A stretch of 5,245 nt of DNA from the NCBI GenBank assembly GCA_902406135.1, contig CABPCX010000151.1, forward strand, positions 1 to 5,245. Reading direction: 5' to 3'. Each line of letters opens with the position of its first letter. The stretch's first letter is position 1. Position numbers and translations under genes: made by a program. Positions 1-5,245 of this stretch are shown piece by piece. The notes under the pieces were generated by a model. It searched no databases, was not told the origin of the DNA, and was given only the letters and a program-made list of their open reading frames with translations. This stretch comes from an uncultured Eubacteriales bacterium. Its GTDB lineage: Bacteria > Bacillota > Clostridia > Lachnospirales > Anaerotignaceae.

Positions 1-844
1 GGTATTCCAGAACTATGCTCTGTTCCCGCATATGACCGTTTTCCAGAATGTTGCCTACGGCCTTACCATTAAAAAAGTTCCCAAAAAAGAAATCGAAGAA
101 CGTGTTATGGAAATGCTGAGAATGGTACAGCTTGAGGGTTACGAAAAAAGAAAACCCGACGCTCTTTCAGGCGGCCAGAAACAGCGTGTTGCCATCGCAA
201 GAGCATTGGTAAACAGACCTAAAGTTCTTCTTTTGGACGAGCCCCTTGGCGCCCTTGACCTTAAGTTAAGAAAACAGATGCAGATAGAGCTTAAACGTCT
301 TCAGAAAAAACTTGGAATTACATTTATATATGTAACCCACGACCAGGAAGAAGCTTTAACCATGAGCGACAGAATCGCCGTTATGAAAGACGGAAGAATC
401 GAACAGCTCGCATCTCCCAAGGAAATCTACGAACATCCTATAACAAGATTCGTTGCAGGTTTCATTGGTGAATCAAATATTTTTGACGGAAAAGTTATCA
501 AGGCTGAAAACGGTGTCCTTACAGTTGAAACAGATGCAGGAAACATTCTTGTCTGTGGAGATGATTTCTCAGTTGGCGAAGAAATGCATGTTTCCATTCG
601 TTCGGAATATCTTGAAGTATCTCAGACACCCGTTGAAGGATTTACACTTCAGGGAACCATAAAGGATTTCATTTATCAGGGCTCTGTTGTTAAAACAGCC
701 ATTGACCTTCCCAATGGTCAGGAAGTTAAATATTCCAGATTTGAACAGGATCTCTCTGTGGCTCCCGGTGAAAAAGTATATGTTCACTGGAGAGCTGAAA
801 AAGCAGTCGCAATTAAAAAAAGCGTGCTGGAGGTGGGTAAATGA
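1..844 (+). CDS. potA: ABC transporter ATP-binding protein, PotA family (5' end missing)
   Basis: This is the cytoplasmic ATPase that powers the importer encoded by the next three genes. The reading frame is open from base 2 to the TGA at 842-844, so the ATG at 32 is internal and the true start lies left of the window. About 280 residues are visible. In that numbering they show the Q-loop ([11 protein letters not shown]3), the signature LSGGQ (55-59), Walker B VLLLDEP (75-81), the D-loop GALD (83-86) and the switch histidine in VTHDQEEA (H113). A C-terminal TOBE-type regulatory domain follows from about 150 onward. The Walker A motif and some 80-90 N-terminal residues are off-window, given a usual family length near 350-380. 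The stop overlaps the potB start (ATGA, 841-844), implying translational coupling. The Pot assignment rests mainly on the permeases and binding protein beside it; related MalK/FbpC-type ATPases have the same motifs. The substrate is probably not a polyamine (see findings). Confidence 0.93.
   Translation, partial: VFQNYALFPHMTVFQNVAYGLTIKKVPKKEIEERVMEMLRMVQLEGYEKRKPDALSGGQKQRVAIARALVNRPKVLLLDEPLGALDLKLRKQMQIELKRLQKKLGITFIYVTHDQEEALTMSDRIAVMKDGRIEQLASPKEIYEHPITRFVAGFIGESNIFDGKVIKAENGVLTVETDAGNILVCGDDFSVGEEMHVSIRSEYLEVSQTPVEGFTLQGTIKDFIYQGSVVKTAIDLPNGQEVKYSRFEQDLSVAPGEKVYVHWRAEKAVAIKKSVLEVGK
829..834 (+). promoter_or_regulatory. Ribosome binding site of potB
   Basis: GGAGGT lies 6 nt before the ATG at 841, inside the end of potA. 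The codon directly before the ATG in the potB frame is TAA (838-840), so no longer upstream start exists and the 841 start is well fixed. Confidence 0.8.
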
Positions 845-1713
845 AATCTCATACCTCACCCAAAAAGAAAAACCTTCTGCCTAAAATAGCTATGGCCGGA
901 CCCGTTTCTTTATGGATGATTCTGTTCGTAACCATACCTATGCTGTATATCATATTCATAAGCTTTATGTCACGAGGAGTTTTCGGTGACGTAGTATATG
1001 AATTTTCTACAGAAAGCTATGAAACTATACTTGACCCTACATATTTTCAGGTCATTTTGAAGTCATTAAAGGCTGCGGGCCTTACTACTGTACTGTGTCT
1101 GCTTATCGGCTACCCCTTCGCTTACATAATAGCAAGAAAGCCGAAGGAAACAGCGTCCAAAATGATAACTCTTCTTATGATACCATTCTGGACCAACTCA
1201 CTTATGAGACTTAACAGCTGGCTTCTGCTTTTTCAGACAAGCGGACCTGTAAACAATTTTCTTGTAAATACCGGTTTAGTAGATAGTCCGATTTCATTCA
1301 TCTATACGGATGAACTGGTATTGATAGGACTTGTAACCAATATGCTGCCCTTTGCTGTACTTCCTATGTACAGTACAATAGAAAAGCTTGAAAAATCTCT
1401 TCTTGAGGCATCAGCTGACCTGGGCGCTAACTCCAGAGTTACATTTATGAGAATAACTCTTCCTATCACCTTCCCCGGAATATTCTCAGCTATCATCTTA
1501 ACGTTTATACCAAGCCTTGGTATTTATACGGTAACTGATATGCTCGGCGGAGGAAAGGTTCTCTTCATCGGTAACATAATCAAGAATCAGTTCGGCTCAA
1601 TAAGAAACTGGCCTCTTGGTGCTGCTTTGTCAGTTCTTCTTATTTTAGTGACAATGCTTTTGATATTCATTTACACTCGATTCGCCAAAATCGAAGATAT
1701 GGAGGTGGTGTAA
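841..1713 (+). CDS. potB: ABC transporter permease, PotB family
   Basis: This is one of the two membrane subunits forming the translocation channel of a Pot-type importer. Its 290 residues match the usual PotB/PotH length. Hydrophobic segments fall at about 21-42, 71-97, 108-130, 157-180, 212-234 and 258-280, giving the six-helix MetI-type fold. The segment [13 protein letters not shown] (115-127) is characteristic of PotB/PotH permeases. The cytoplasmic EAA loop that docks on the ATPase is clear at 189-208 (EASADLGA, then RITLP). The gene overlaps potA by 4 nt and ends directly against potC, so the subunits are probably made together. The family is known for spermidine/putrescine uptake, but the neighbouring frlB and frlC suggest another amine-containing substrate here. 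Confidence 0.93.
   Translation: MKSHTSPKKKNLLPKIAMAGPVSLWMILFVTIPMLYIIFISFMSRGVFGDVVYEFSTESYETILDPTYFQVILKSLKAAGLTTVLCLLIGYPFAYIIARKPKETASKMITLLMIPFWTNSLMRLNSWLLLFQTSGPVNNFLVNTGLVDSPISFIYTDELVLIGLVTNMLPFAVLPMYSTIEKLEKSLLEASADLGANSRVTFMRITLPITFPGIFSAIILTFIPSLGIYTVTDMLGGGKVLFIGNIIKNQFGSIRNWPLGAALSVLLILVTMLLIFIYTRFAKIEDMEVV
1701..1706 (+). promoter_or_regulatory. Ribosome binding site of potC
   Basis: GGAGGT sits 7 nt before the ATG at 1714 and is part of the last potB codons. The preceding codon in the same frame is the potB stop TAA (1711-1713), which fixes the potC start. The same GGAGGTGG string also precedes potB. Confidence 0.8.
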
Positions 1714-2535
1714 ATGGACGCATTATCAAGACGTGCAAAGAAAGAAAAAAGAAACCGTATACTGGGCGACATATACGCTGTGCTTGTCTATACCGTCCTT
1801 TATATTCCCATCGCAGTTATGATTGCATTCTCTTTCAATGACCAGAGATACAACTATTACTGGAATGGTTTTACAACTGAATGGTACGGAAAGCTATTAA
1901 CTAATACAGCTTTGATATCAAGCCTTTGGTACAGCCTTCTTATCGCTATTCTCAGCACCCTCATTTCCGTTACTATCGGAACAATCGGTGCTTTAGGCCT
2001 TAAAAAATATGAATTCAGAGGAAAGAAAGCCATAAACAATATGCTCTATATTCCTATCATAGTTCCTGAGATAGTTATGGCCGTTGCTCTGCTTGTAGTA
2101 TTTATGAAAGTGGGCGTTTCCCTTGGAATGGGAAGTATCCTTATCGGACACTGTACATTCTGTATTCCCTATGCGGTAGTTACCATAAAGGGACGTATAA
2201 GCGGCGACAATAACTCACTGGAAGAGGCTTCAATGGATTTGGGCGCTAACCGTATTCAGACATTTATGAGAGTTACTCTGCCCAACATCTTCCCCGGCGT
2301 TCTCAGTGCGGCATTCCTTTCATTTACACTGTCATTTGATGACGTTGTAATGAGTAATATGCTTGCCGGCGCAAGACAGTCAACACTGCCTGTACTTATC
2401 CTGTCAATGAATAAGAGCGGTATCACACCCGACGTAAACGCATTGACAACAATTATGATTCTGGTCATCGTTGTGGCGATGATTTTGAATAATATTATTC
2501 AAAGCTCTTTAAAGAAAAAAAGAGCTAAACTTTAA
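1714..2535 (+). CDS. potC: ABC transporter permease, PotC family
   Basis: This is the second channel-forming membrane subunit, pairing with PotB. It has 273 residues, close to the usual PotC/PotI length. A basic N-terminus (RRAKKEKR, 6-13) precedes hydrophobic segments at about 20-42, 68-95, 108-132, 138-160, 193-215 and 244-265. PotC-type hallmarks are PEIVMAVALL (118-127) and LSFDDVVMS (206-214). The EAA loop is at 171-190 (EASMDLGANR, then RVTLP). The tail is basic (KKKRAKL), as expected for a cytoplasmic C-terminus. It starts on the base after the potB stop and in the same frame, with no intergenic DNA. Its own stop overlaps the potD ribosome binding site. No frameshift or missing motif is seen. 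Confidence 0.93.
   Translation: MDALSRRAKKEKRNRILGDIYAVLVYTVLYIPIAVMIAFSFNDQRYNYYWNGFTTEWYGKLLTNTALISSLWYSLLIAILSTLISVTIGTIGALGLKKYEFRGKKAINNMLYIPIIVPEIVMAVALLVVFMKVGVSLGMGSILIGHCTFCIPYAVVTIKGRISGDNNSLEEASMDLGANRIQTFMRVTLPNIFPGVLSAAFLSFTLSFDDVVMSNMLAGARQSTLPVLILSMNKSGITPDVNALTTIMILVIVVAMILNNIIQSSLKKKRAKL
2503..2526 (+). repeat. Small inverted repeat at the potC 3' end
   Basis: AGCTCTTT (2503-2510) is complementary to AAAGAGCT (2519-2526), with an 8-nt A-rich loop. It lies within the last potC codons and ends 7 nt before the potD ribosome binding site. The stem is short with only three G-C pairs, so any role, such as protecting the potD portion of the message after processing, is speculative. 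No U-tract follows closely enough to make it a convincing terminator. Confidence 0.35.
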
Positions 2536-2540
2536 GGAGG
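2534..2540 (+). promoter_or_regulatory. Strong ribosome binding site of potD
   Basis: AAGGAGG is a full match to the anti-Shine-Dalgarno core. It overlaps the potC stop (TAA, 2533-2535) and is separated from the ATG at 2548 by a run of seven T. It is the strongest site in the window, fitting the need to make a binding protein in excess over its permeases. Confidence 0.85.
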
Positions 2541-2547
2541 TTTTTTT

Positions 2548-3606
2548 ATGAAGAAATTTTTAGCATTACTGCTGGCAGGAGCTATGACTCTTTCTCTGGC
2601 AGCATGCGGAAGCAGCACAAGCAGCAGCGAAACACCCGCAGAAGACACAAATGCAGAAGCAAGTACAGAGCTGAACATATATATGTGGCAGCAGTATATC
2701 TCTGATGACCTTGTAAAAGCATTTGAGGAAGAAAACAACTGCAAAGTAAACCTTTCATACATGAGCGACAACGCTGATGCTATCAACAAACTTACAGCAG
2801 GCGGCGGCGAAGAGTATGACCTTATCATGACATGTGATGCTTATATGGAATCACTTATCGCAGGCGGATACATTGAAGAAATCAACCTTGACAATGTTCC
2901 CAACTCATCAAACATCAATGATGCTTACTGGGTATCAAAGGGATACTGCGTACCTTACCTTATGAACTACATCTATGTTGTATATGATTCAGCTACATGC
3001 CCTATCGAAATCACAGGTTACAACGACCTTATCGACCCTGCACTTAAGGGACAGATTTCAACAATCGATGGTGCTAGAAACTTATTCCCTATGGCTCTTG
3101 TTGCACTTGGATATGACCCCAACTCAACAAACGAGCAGGAAATCGCTGAAGCTTATGAATGGCTTGTAAAATTCAACGAAAACGTAGCAGCTTACGGAAA
3201 TGCTGAGCAGAACCTTACAAACGGTACAGTATCAGTAGCTGTTACATACGACGGAAATGCTTCATGGGCTATGGCAGAAAAAGACACAATCAAAATTGCT
3301 GACTTCACAGACGATGCTATCCAGCTTGGTATGGACCTCTTTGTAATTCCTAAGGGAGCAAAACATGTTGACCTTGCTGAAAAATTCCTTAACTACATCT
3401 GCACACCTGAAGTTATGGCTAAGAACCTTGATGAGTTCCCTTACTCATGCCCTAACGATGCAGCTGTTGAGGTAGCTTCAGAAACATACAAGAACGACCC
3501 TGCAAGACAGTTTGATTATAAAGAAAATGTATTCTTCCAGGAAGACGTCGGAGAAGCAATCACAATTTATAACGACTACTATCAGAAACTGAAGGTTGGA
3601 GAATGA
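2548..3606 (+). CDS. potD: ABC transporter solute-binding lipoprotein, PotD family
   Basis: This is the extracellular, lipid-anchored binding protein that captures substrate and delivers it to PotB/PotC. It has 352 residues. The lipoprotein signal peptide has a KK start, a hydrophobic core and the lipobox LAAC, with the lipidated cysteine at 20. A low-complexity Ser/Thr/Glu/Ala linker (21-40) follows. The mature domain begins LNIYMWQQYI (42-51), like the PotD family opening with its ligand-contacting Trp and Tyr (W47, Y50). It ends with the family-typical YNDYYQKLK (341-349). Compared from memory with E. coli PotD, D263 (D257), Y299 (Y293) and Q331 (Q327) seem kept. The positions of D168, E171, W229 and W255 appear to be G175, N178, Y234 and G261. 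That argues for a ligand other than spermidine. Its stop overlaps the next gene, a sugar-phosphate deglycase, pointing to an Amadori compound. Family is certain; the ligand is inferred. Confidence 0.93.
   Translation: MKKFLALLLAGAMTLSLAACGSSTSSSETPAEDTNAEASTELNIYMWQQYISDDLVKAFEEENNCKVNLSYMSDNADAINKLTAGGGEEYDLIMTCDAYMESLIAGGYIEEINLDNVPNSSNINDAYWVSKGYCVPYLMNYIYVVYDSATCPIEITGYNDLIDPALKGQISTIDGARNLFPMALVALGYDPNSTNEQEIAEAYEWLVKFNENVAAYGNAEQNLTNGTVSVAVTYDGNASWAMAEKDTIKIADFTDDAIQLGMDLFVIPKGAKHVDLAEKFLNYICTPEVMAKNLDEFPYSCPNDAAVEVASETYKNDPARQFDYKENVFFQEDVGEAITIYNDYYQKLKVGE
3592..3601 (+). promoter_or_regulatory. Ribosome binding region of the frlB-like gene (start ambiguous)
   Basis: Two weak sites precede two nearby in-frame starts. 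AAGG (3592-3595) is 7 nt before the ATG at 3603. GGAG (3598-3601) is 7 nt before the ATG at 3609. The second pairing is the better Shine-Dalgarno match, so translation could begin at 3609, shortening the protein by two residues. The 3603 start gives the ATGA overlap with potD that is also seen at the potA/potB junction. Confidence 0.5.
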
Positions 3607-4607
3607 AAATGATTATTAAGTTTGACGAACAGAAACAAATTGACAGTGTAAACGGTGCACTTGCCCTCAGAGGCAAGATTGAAGAAATTGTTGGCAGTAT
3701 CTGCGAAAAAGGATATAAAAATATCTGCTGGATGGGTATTGGCGGCACATGGGCTTCTTGTCTTCAGGCAGAAGTTCATATGAAAGAGAAATCAGGTCTT
3801 GATTTCTTCGTAGAAAATGCGGCTGAATATATCACTACAGGCAACAAACGCGTAGGTAAAGGCACAATTATTATAATTTCTTCTGTAACAGGAAGTACTG
3901 TTGAAATGGTCGATGCAGTTAAAAAAGCTCAGGCTGACGGCGCTGAAGTATTTGGCTTTATCGACAAGGAAACAGCTCCTCTTGCGGGAATGGTAAACTA
4001 TCTTATCTCATACCCTGCAAACGAGCAGCTTAAATTCTTTATGGTTGCGGACTGCTTTATGAAAAATGCAGGAGAATTTGCCGAATATGACGAATTCTAT
4101 GCAGAAATGGACAAGTATCTTGCAAAGGGTCTTGTAGAAGTAGAAAAGTCTGCTGATGAATTTGGCAAAGCTTTTGCAGAAAAGCACTGCGAGGACAAGC
4201 TTCACTACTTTGTAGGAGCAGGAAACCAGTATGGTGCTACTTATTCATACGCAATGTGCTACTGGGAAGAGCAGCACTGGATTAGAACAAAATCTATCCA
4301 CAGTGCAGAATTCTTCCATGGTATGCTTGAGATAATCGAAAAGAATACACCCGTCACAGTGTTTATCGGTGAAGACTCACAGAGAAGACTCAGTGAAAGA
4401 GTAGCAGCATTCCTTCCCAAAGTTTGTGCAAACTATGAAATAATTGATACAAAAGACTATCCAATTGAAGGAATCAGTGAGAAATTCCGTGGCAACATCA
4501 GTCATCTTGTGATGCATGCCATAACACAGCGCATAGATGCACATATTGAAAAAATTAACTGTCATCCTATGCCTATCAGAAGATACTACAGACAGTTTGA
4601 TTATTAA
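3603..4607 (+). CDS. frlB: SIS-domain Amadori-product 6-phosphate deglycase, FrlB/FraB family
   Basis: This is a likely cytoplasmic enzyme that hydrolyses a phosphorylated Amadori compound, for example fructoselysine 6-phosphate to glucose 6-phosphate plus lysine. Its 334 residues are close to E. coli FrlB (about 340). There are two SIS folds. The first has MGIGGTWAS (44-52) and the phosphate-binding Ser/Thr loop SSVTGST (93-99). The second has FVGAGNQYGATYSYAM (203-218). HSAEFFHGMLEII (233-245) matches the FrlB/GlmS motif ESGEFRHGPLEIV, and RRYYRQFDY at the C-terminus resembles the FrlB ending RRYYGGLVEY. E223 and H239, 16 residues apart, coincide with the catalytic Glu/His pair described for FraB (E214/H230) and GlmS (E488/H504), recalled from memory. 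The gene overlaps potD by 4 nt (ATGA) and ends before a strong terminator. Close relatives act on fructose-asparagine or glucoselysine phosphates, so the exact substrate is open. It lacks an N-terminal glutaminase domain and is therefore not GlmS. Confidence 0.85.
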   Translation: MKMIIKFDEQKQIDSVNGALALRGKIEEIVGSICEKGYKNICWMGIGGTWASCLQAEVHMKEKSGLDFFVENAAEYITTGNKRVGKGTIIIISSVTGSTVEMVDAVKKAQADGAEVFGFIDKETAPLAGMVNYLISYPANEQLKFFMVADCFMKNAGEFAEYDEFYAEMDKYLAKGLVEVEKSADEFGKAFAEKHCEDKLHYFVGAGNQYGATYSYAMCYWEEQHWIRTKSIHSAEFFHGMLEIIEKNTPVTVFIGEDSQRRLSERVAAFLPKVCANYEIIDTKDYPIEGISEKFRGNISHLVMHAITQRIDAHIEKINCHPMPIRRYYRQFDY

Positions 4608-4629
4608 TAATTATTAAAAACAGGCTGTT

Positions 4630-4668
4630 AAAGGGCTGCTGTAAAGAAATTTGCAGCGGCCCTTTTTT
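4630..4668 (+). terminator. Intrinsic terminator after the frlB-like gene
   Basis: A 16-bp stem pairs 4630-4645 with 4650-4665, including two G-U wobbles (4637/4658 and 4642/4653), closed by a GAAA tetraloop (4646-4649). T4663-4668 form the U-tract, with the lower A-U pairs shared. It begins 23 nt after the frlB-like stop. It reads as a classic Rho-independent terminator. It stands only 29 nt before the next start codon on the same strand, with no convincing promoter between, so it may act as a partial terminator or attenuator. Confidence 0.85.
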
Positions 4669-4683
4669 AAACTTTCTGAAAAA

Positions 4684-4689
4684 AAGGAG
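4684..4689 (+). promoter_or_regulatory. Ribosome binding site of the frlC-like gene
   Basis: AAGGAG lies 8 nt before the ATG at 4698. An in-frame TAA at 4692-4694, between this site and the ATG, rules out any earlier start and fixes the reading frame. Confidence 0.8.
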
Positions 4690-4697
4690 TATAAATT

Positions 4698-5245
4698 ATG
4701 CGTTTTGGATTGTTTACCTGCGGATATCAGAGATATCCCCTGGAAAGAGCCTTTTCTGATGCCCGCCGTTTTGGCTATGATTATATAGAGCTTTGGGGCG
4801 GCTTTCCCCACGCCTATGTGGAAGATTTGAAAAAGAATGGAACTGCACATATTCGTGCATTAATAGATAAATATAATATTCCCGTTGAATGTTTTACACC
4901 TGAGCATAATGCCTATCCATTTAACTATATGACAGGTGATGAAGACCAGTGGGATCGCAGTATGAAGTATTTGGAAGATGCCATTGACATAACTTCTGAA
5001 ATCGGAGCAGAAAAAATGCTGTTTTCCGCAGGACATGCAGGATATCAAATGTCTGAAAGGGACATATCCGCCCGTCTTATAAAAAGTTTAAAACGTCTCT
5101 CTTCCTATGCTGAACAAAAAAATGTTACACTTATTTTGGAACCTCTTACTATATACGAAAGCAATACTATCTGCAGTCTCCGTGACCTTGAGCGCGCACT
5201 GACAGAAGTTGACCATAAAAATTTAGCCGGTATGTGTGACCTGGC
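4698..5245 (+). CDS. frlC: Fructoselysine 3-epimerase-like protein, FrlC family (3' end missing)
   Basis: This is a likely cytoplasmic TIM-barrel sugar epimerase of the xylose-isomerase-like family. E. coli FrlC interconverts fructoselysine and psicoselysine. The frame is open from ATG 4698 to the right edge, giving 182 full codons of an expected 275 or so. Compared from memory with E. coli FrlC, it aligns with almost no gaps. Shared elements are FTCGYQRYPLERAF (6-19), GYDYIELWGGFPHA (26-39), FTPEHNAYPFNYM (66-78), SAGHAGY (110-116) and LILEPLTIYESN (145-156). E148 in LEPLT and D181 in MCDL match the first two metal ligands of this epimerase family; the His and second Glu would lie off-window. 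It sits just past a terminator but presumably belongs to the same pathway as the FrlB-like gene. A D-tagatose/psicose 3-epimerase activity is the main alternative, but the FrlC-specific motifs favour the Amadori role. Confidence 0.87.
   Translation, partial: MRFGLFTCGYQRYPLERAFSDARRFGYDYIELWGGFPHAYVEDLKKNGTAHIRALIDKYNIPVECFTPEHNAYPFNYMTGDEDQWDRSMKYLEDAIDITSEIGAEKMLFSAGHAGYQMSERDISARLIKSLKRLSSYAEQKNVTLILEPLTIYESNTICSLRDLERALTEVDHKNLAGMCDL

Noticed and set aside
32..34. The ATG at 32 as the true start of the ATPase gene.
   Set aside because: The frame is open upstream to base 2 and encodes the Q-loop of the ATPase; starting at 32 would remove Walker A and the Q-loop.
505..518. A cre-like (CcpA) sequence, TGAAAACGGTGTCC, one mismatch from the usual consensus at the last base.
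   Set aside because: It lies deep inside the potA coding region, is not near any start or promoter, and such near matches occur by chance.
2532..2828. A 98-codon open frame on the minus strand opposite potD.
   Set aside because: It is wholly antisense to the signal peptide and N-terminal region of a clear gene, shows no recognisable protein motif, and is explained as a shadow of the coding strand.
3603..4607. GlmS (glucosamine-6-phosphate synthase) as the identity of the SIS-domain gene.
   Set aside because: There is no N-terminal glutaminase domain with a catalytic Cys, and the length, C-terminal ending and neighbours fit FrlB-type deglycases instead.
4652..4695. A possible promoter for the frlC-like gene: TTGCAG at 4652-4657 or TATAAA at 4690-4695.
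   Set aside because: No -10 element sits about 17 nt after TTGCAG, and TATAAA is so close to the ATG that transcription would start inside the gene and lose the ribosome binding site.
4614..4850. A 78-codon minus-strand open frame covering the terminator and the frlC start.
   Set aside because: It overlaps a strong terminator hairpin and the well-supported frlC-like frame, and its translation shows no family motif.

Overview
The window looks like low-to-moderate GC (roughly 40% by eye) DNA from a Clostridia-type Bacillota, quite possibly a gut anaerobe. The reasons are strong GGAGG-type ribosome binding sites, a lipoprotein signal peptide ending in an LAAC lipobox typical of Gram-positive solute-binding lipoproteins, A/T-rich codon choice and very compact gene spacing. 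All genes lie on the + strand. The species call is an inference from style, not from a marker gene.

Layout: positions 1-844 hold the 3' part of an ABC transporter ATPase of the PotA (spermidine/putrescine) family, cut by the left edge just before its Q-loop. Two inner-membrane permeases follow, PotB-like (841-1713) and PotC-like (1714-2535), then a PotD-like solute-binding lipoprotein (2548-3606). Next comes a SIS-domain sugar-phosphate deglycase of the FrlB/FraB type (3603-4607). These five genes overlap or nearly touch and should form one transcription unit. A strong intrinsic terminator hairpin (4630-4668) follows. Only 29 nt later a FrlC-like sugar epimerase begins (4698), and it runs off the right edge.

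How the genes fit together: FrlB and FrlC belong to catabolism of Amadori (early glycation) compounds such as fructoselysine. FrlC interconverts fructoselysine and its C3 epimer psicoselysine, and FrlB splits the 6-phosphate into glucose 6-phosphate and the free amino compound. Their linkage to a complete Pot-type importer suggests that the transporter, which automated annotation would call a polyamine importer, actually brings in an Amadori compound. Consistent with this, the binding protein keeps the general PotD scaffold but appears to have lost several residues that contact spermidine in E. coli PotD. An ABC importer delivers an unphosphorylated substrate, so a FrlD-type kinase is needed; none is visible here and it is predicted just outside the window.

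No RNA genes, insertion sequences, CRISPR arrays or other mobile elements were seen. No gene-free stretch exceeds 300 bases; the largest gap is 4608-4697.
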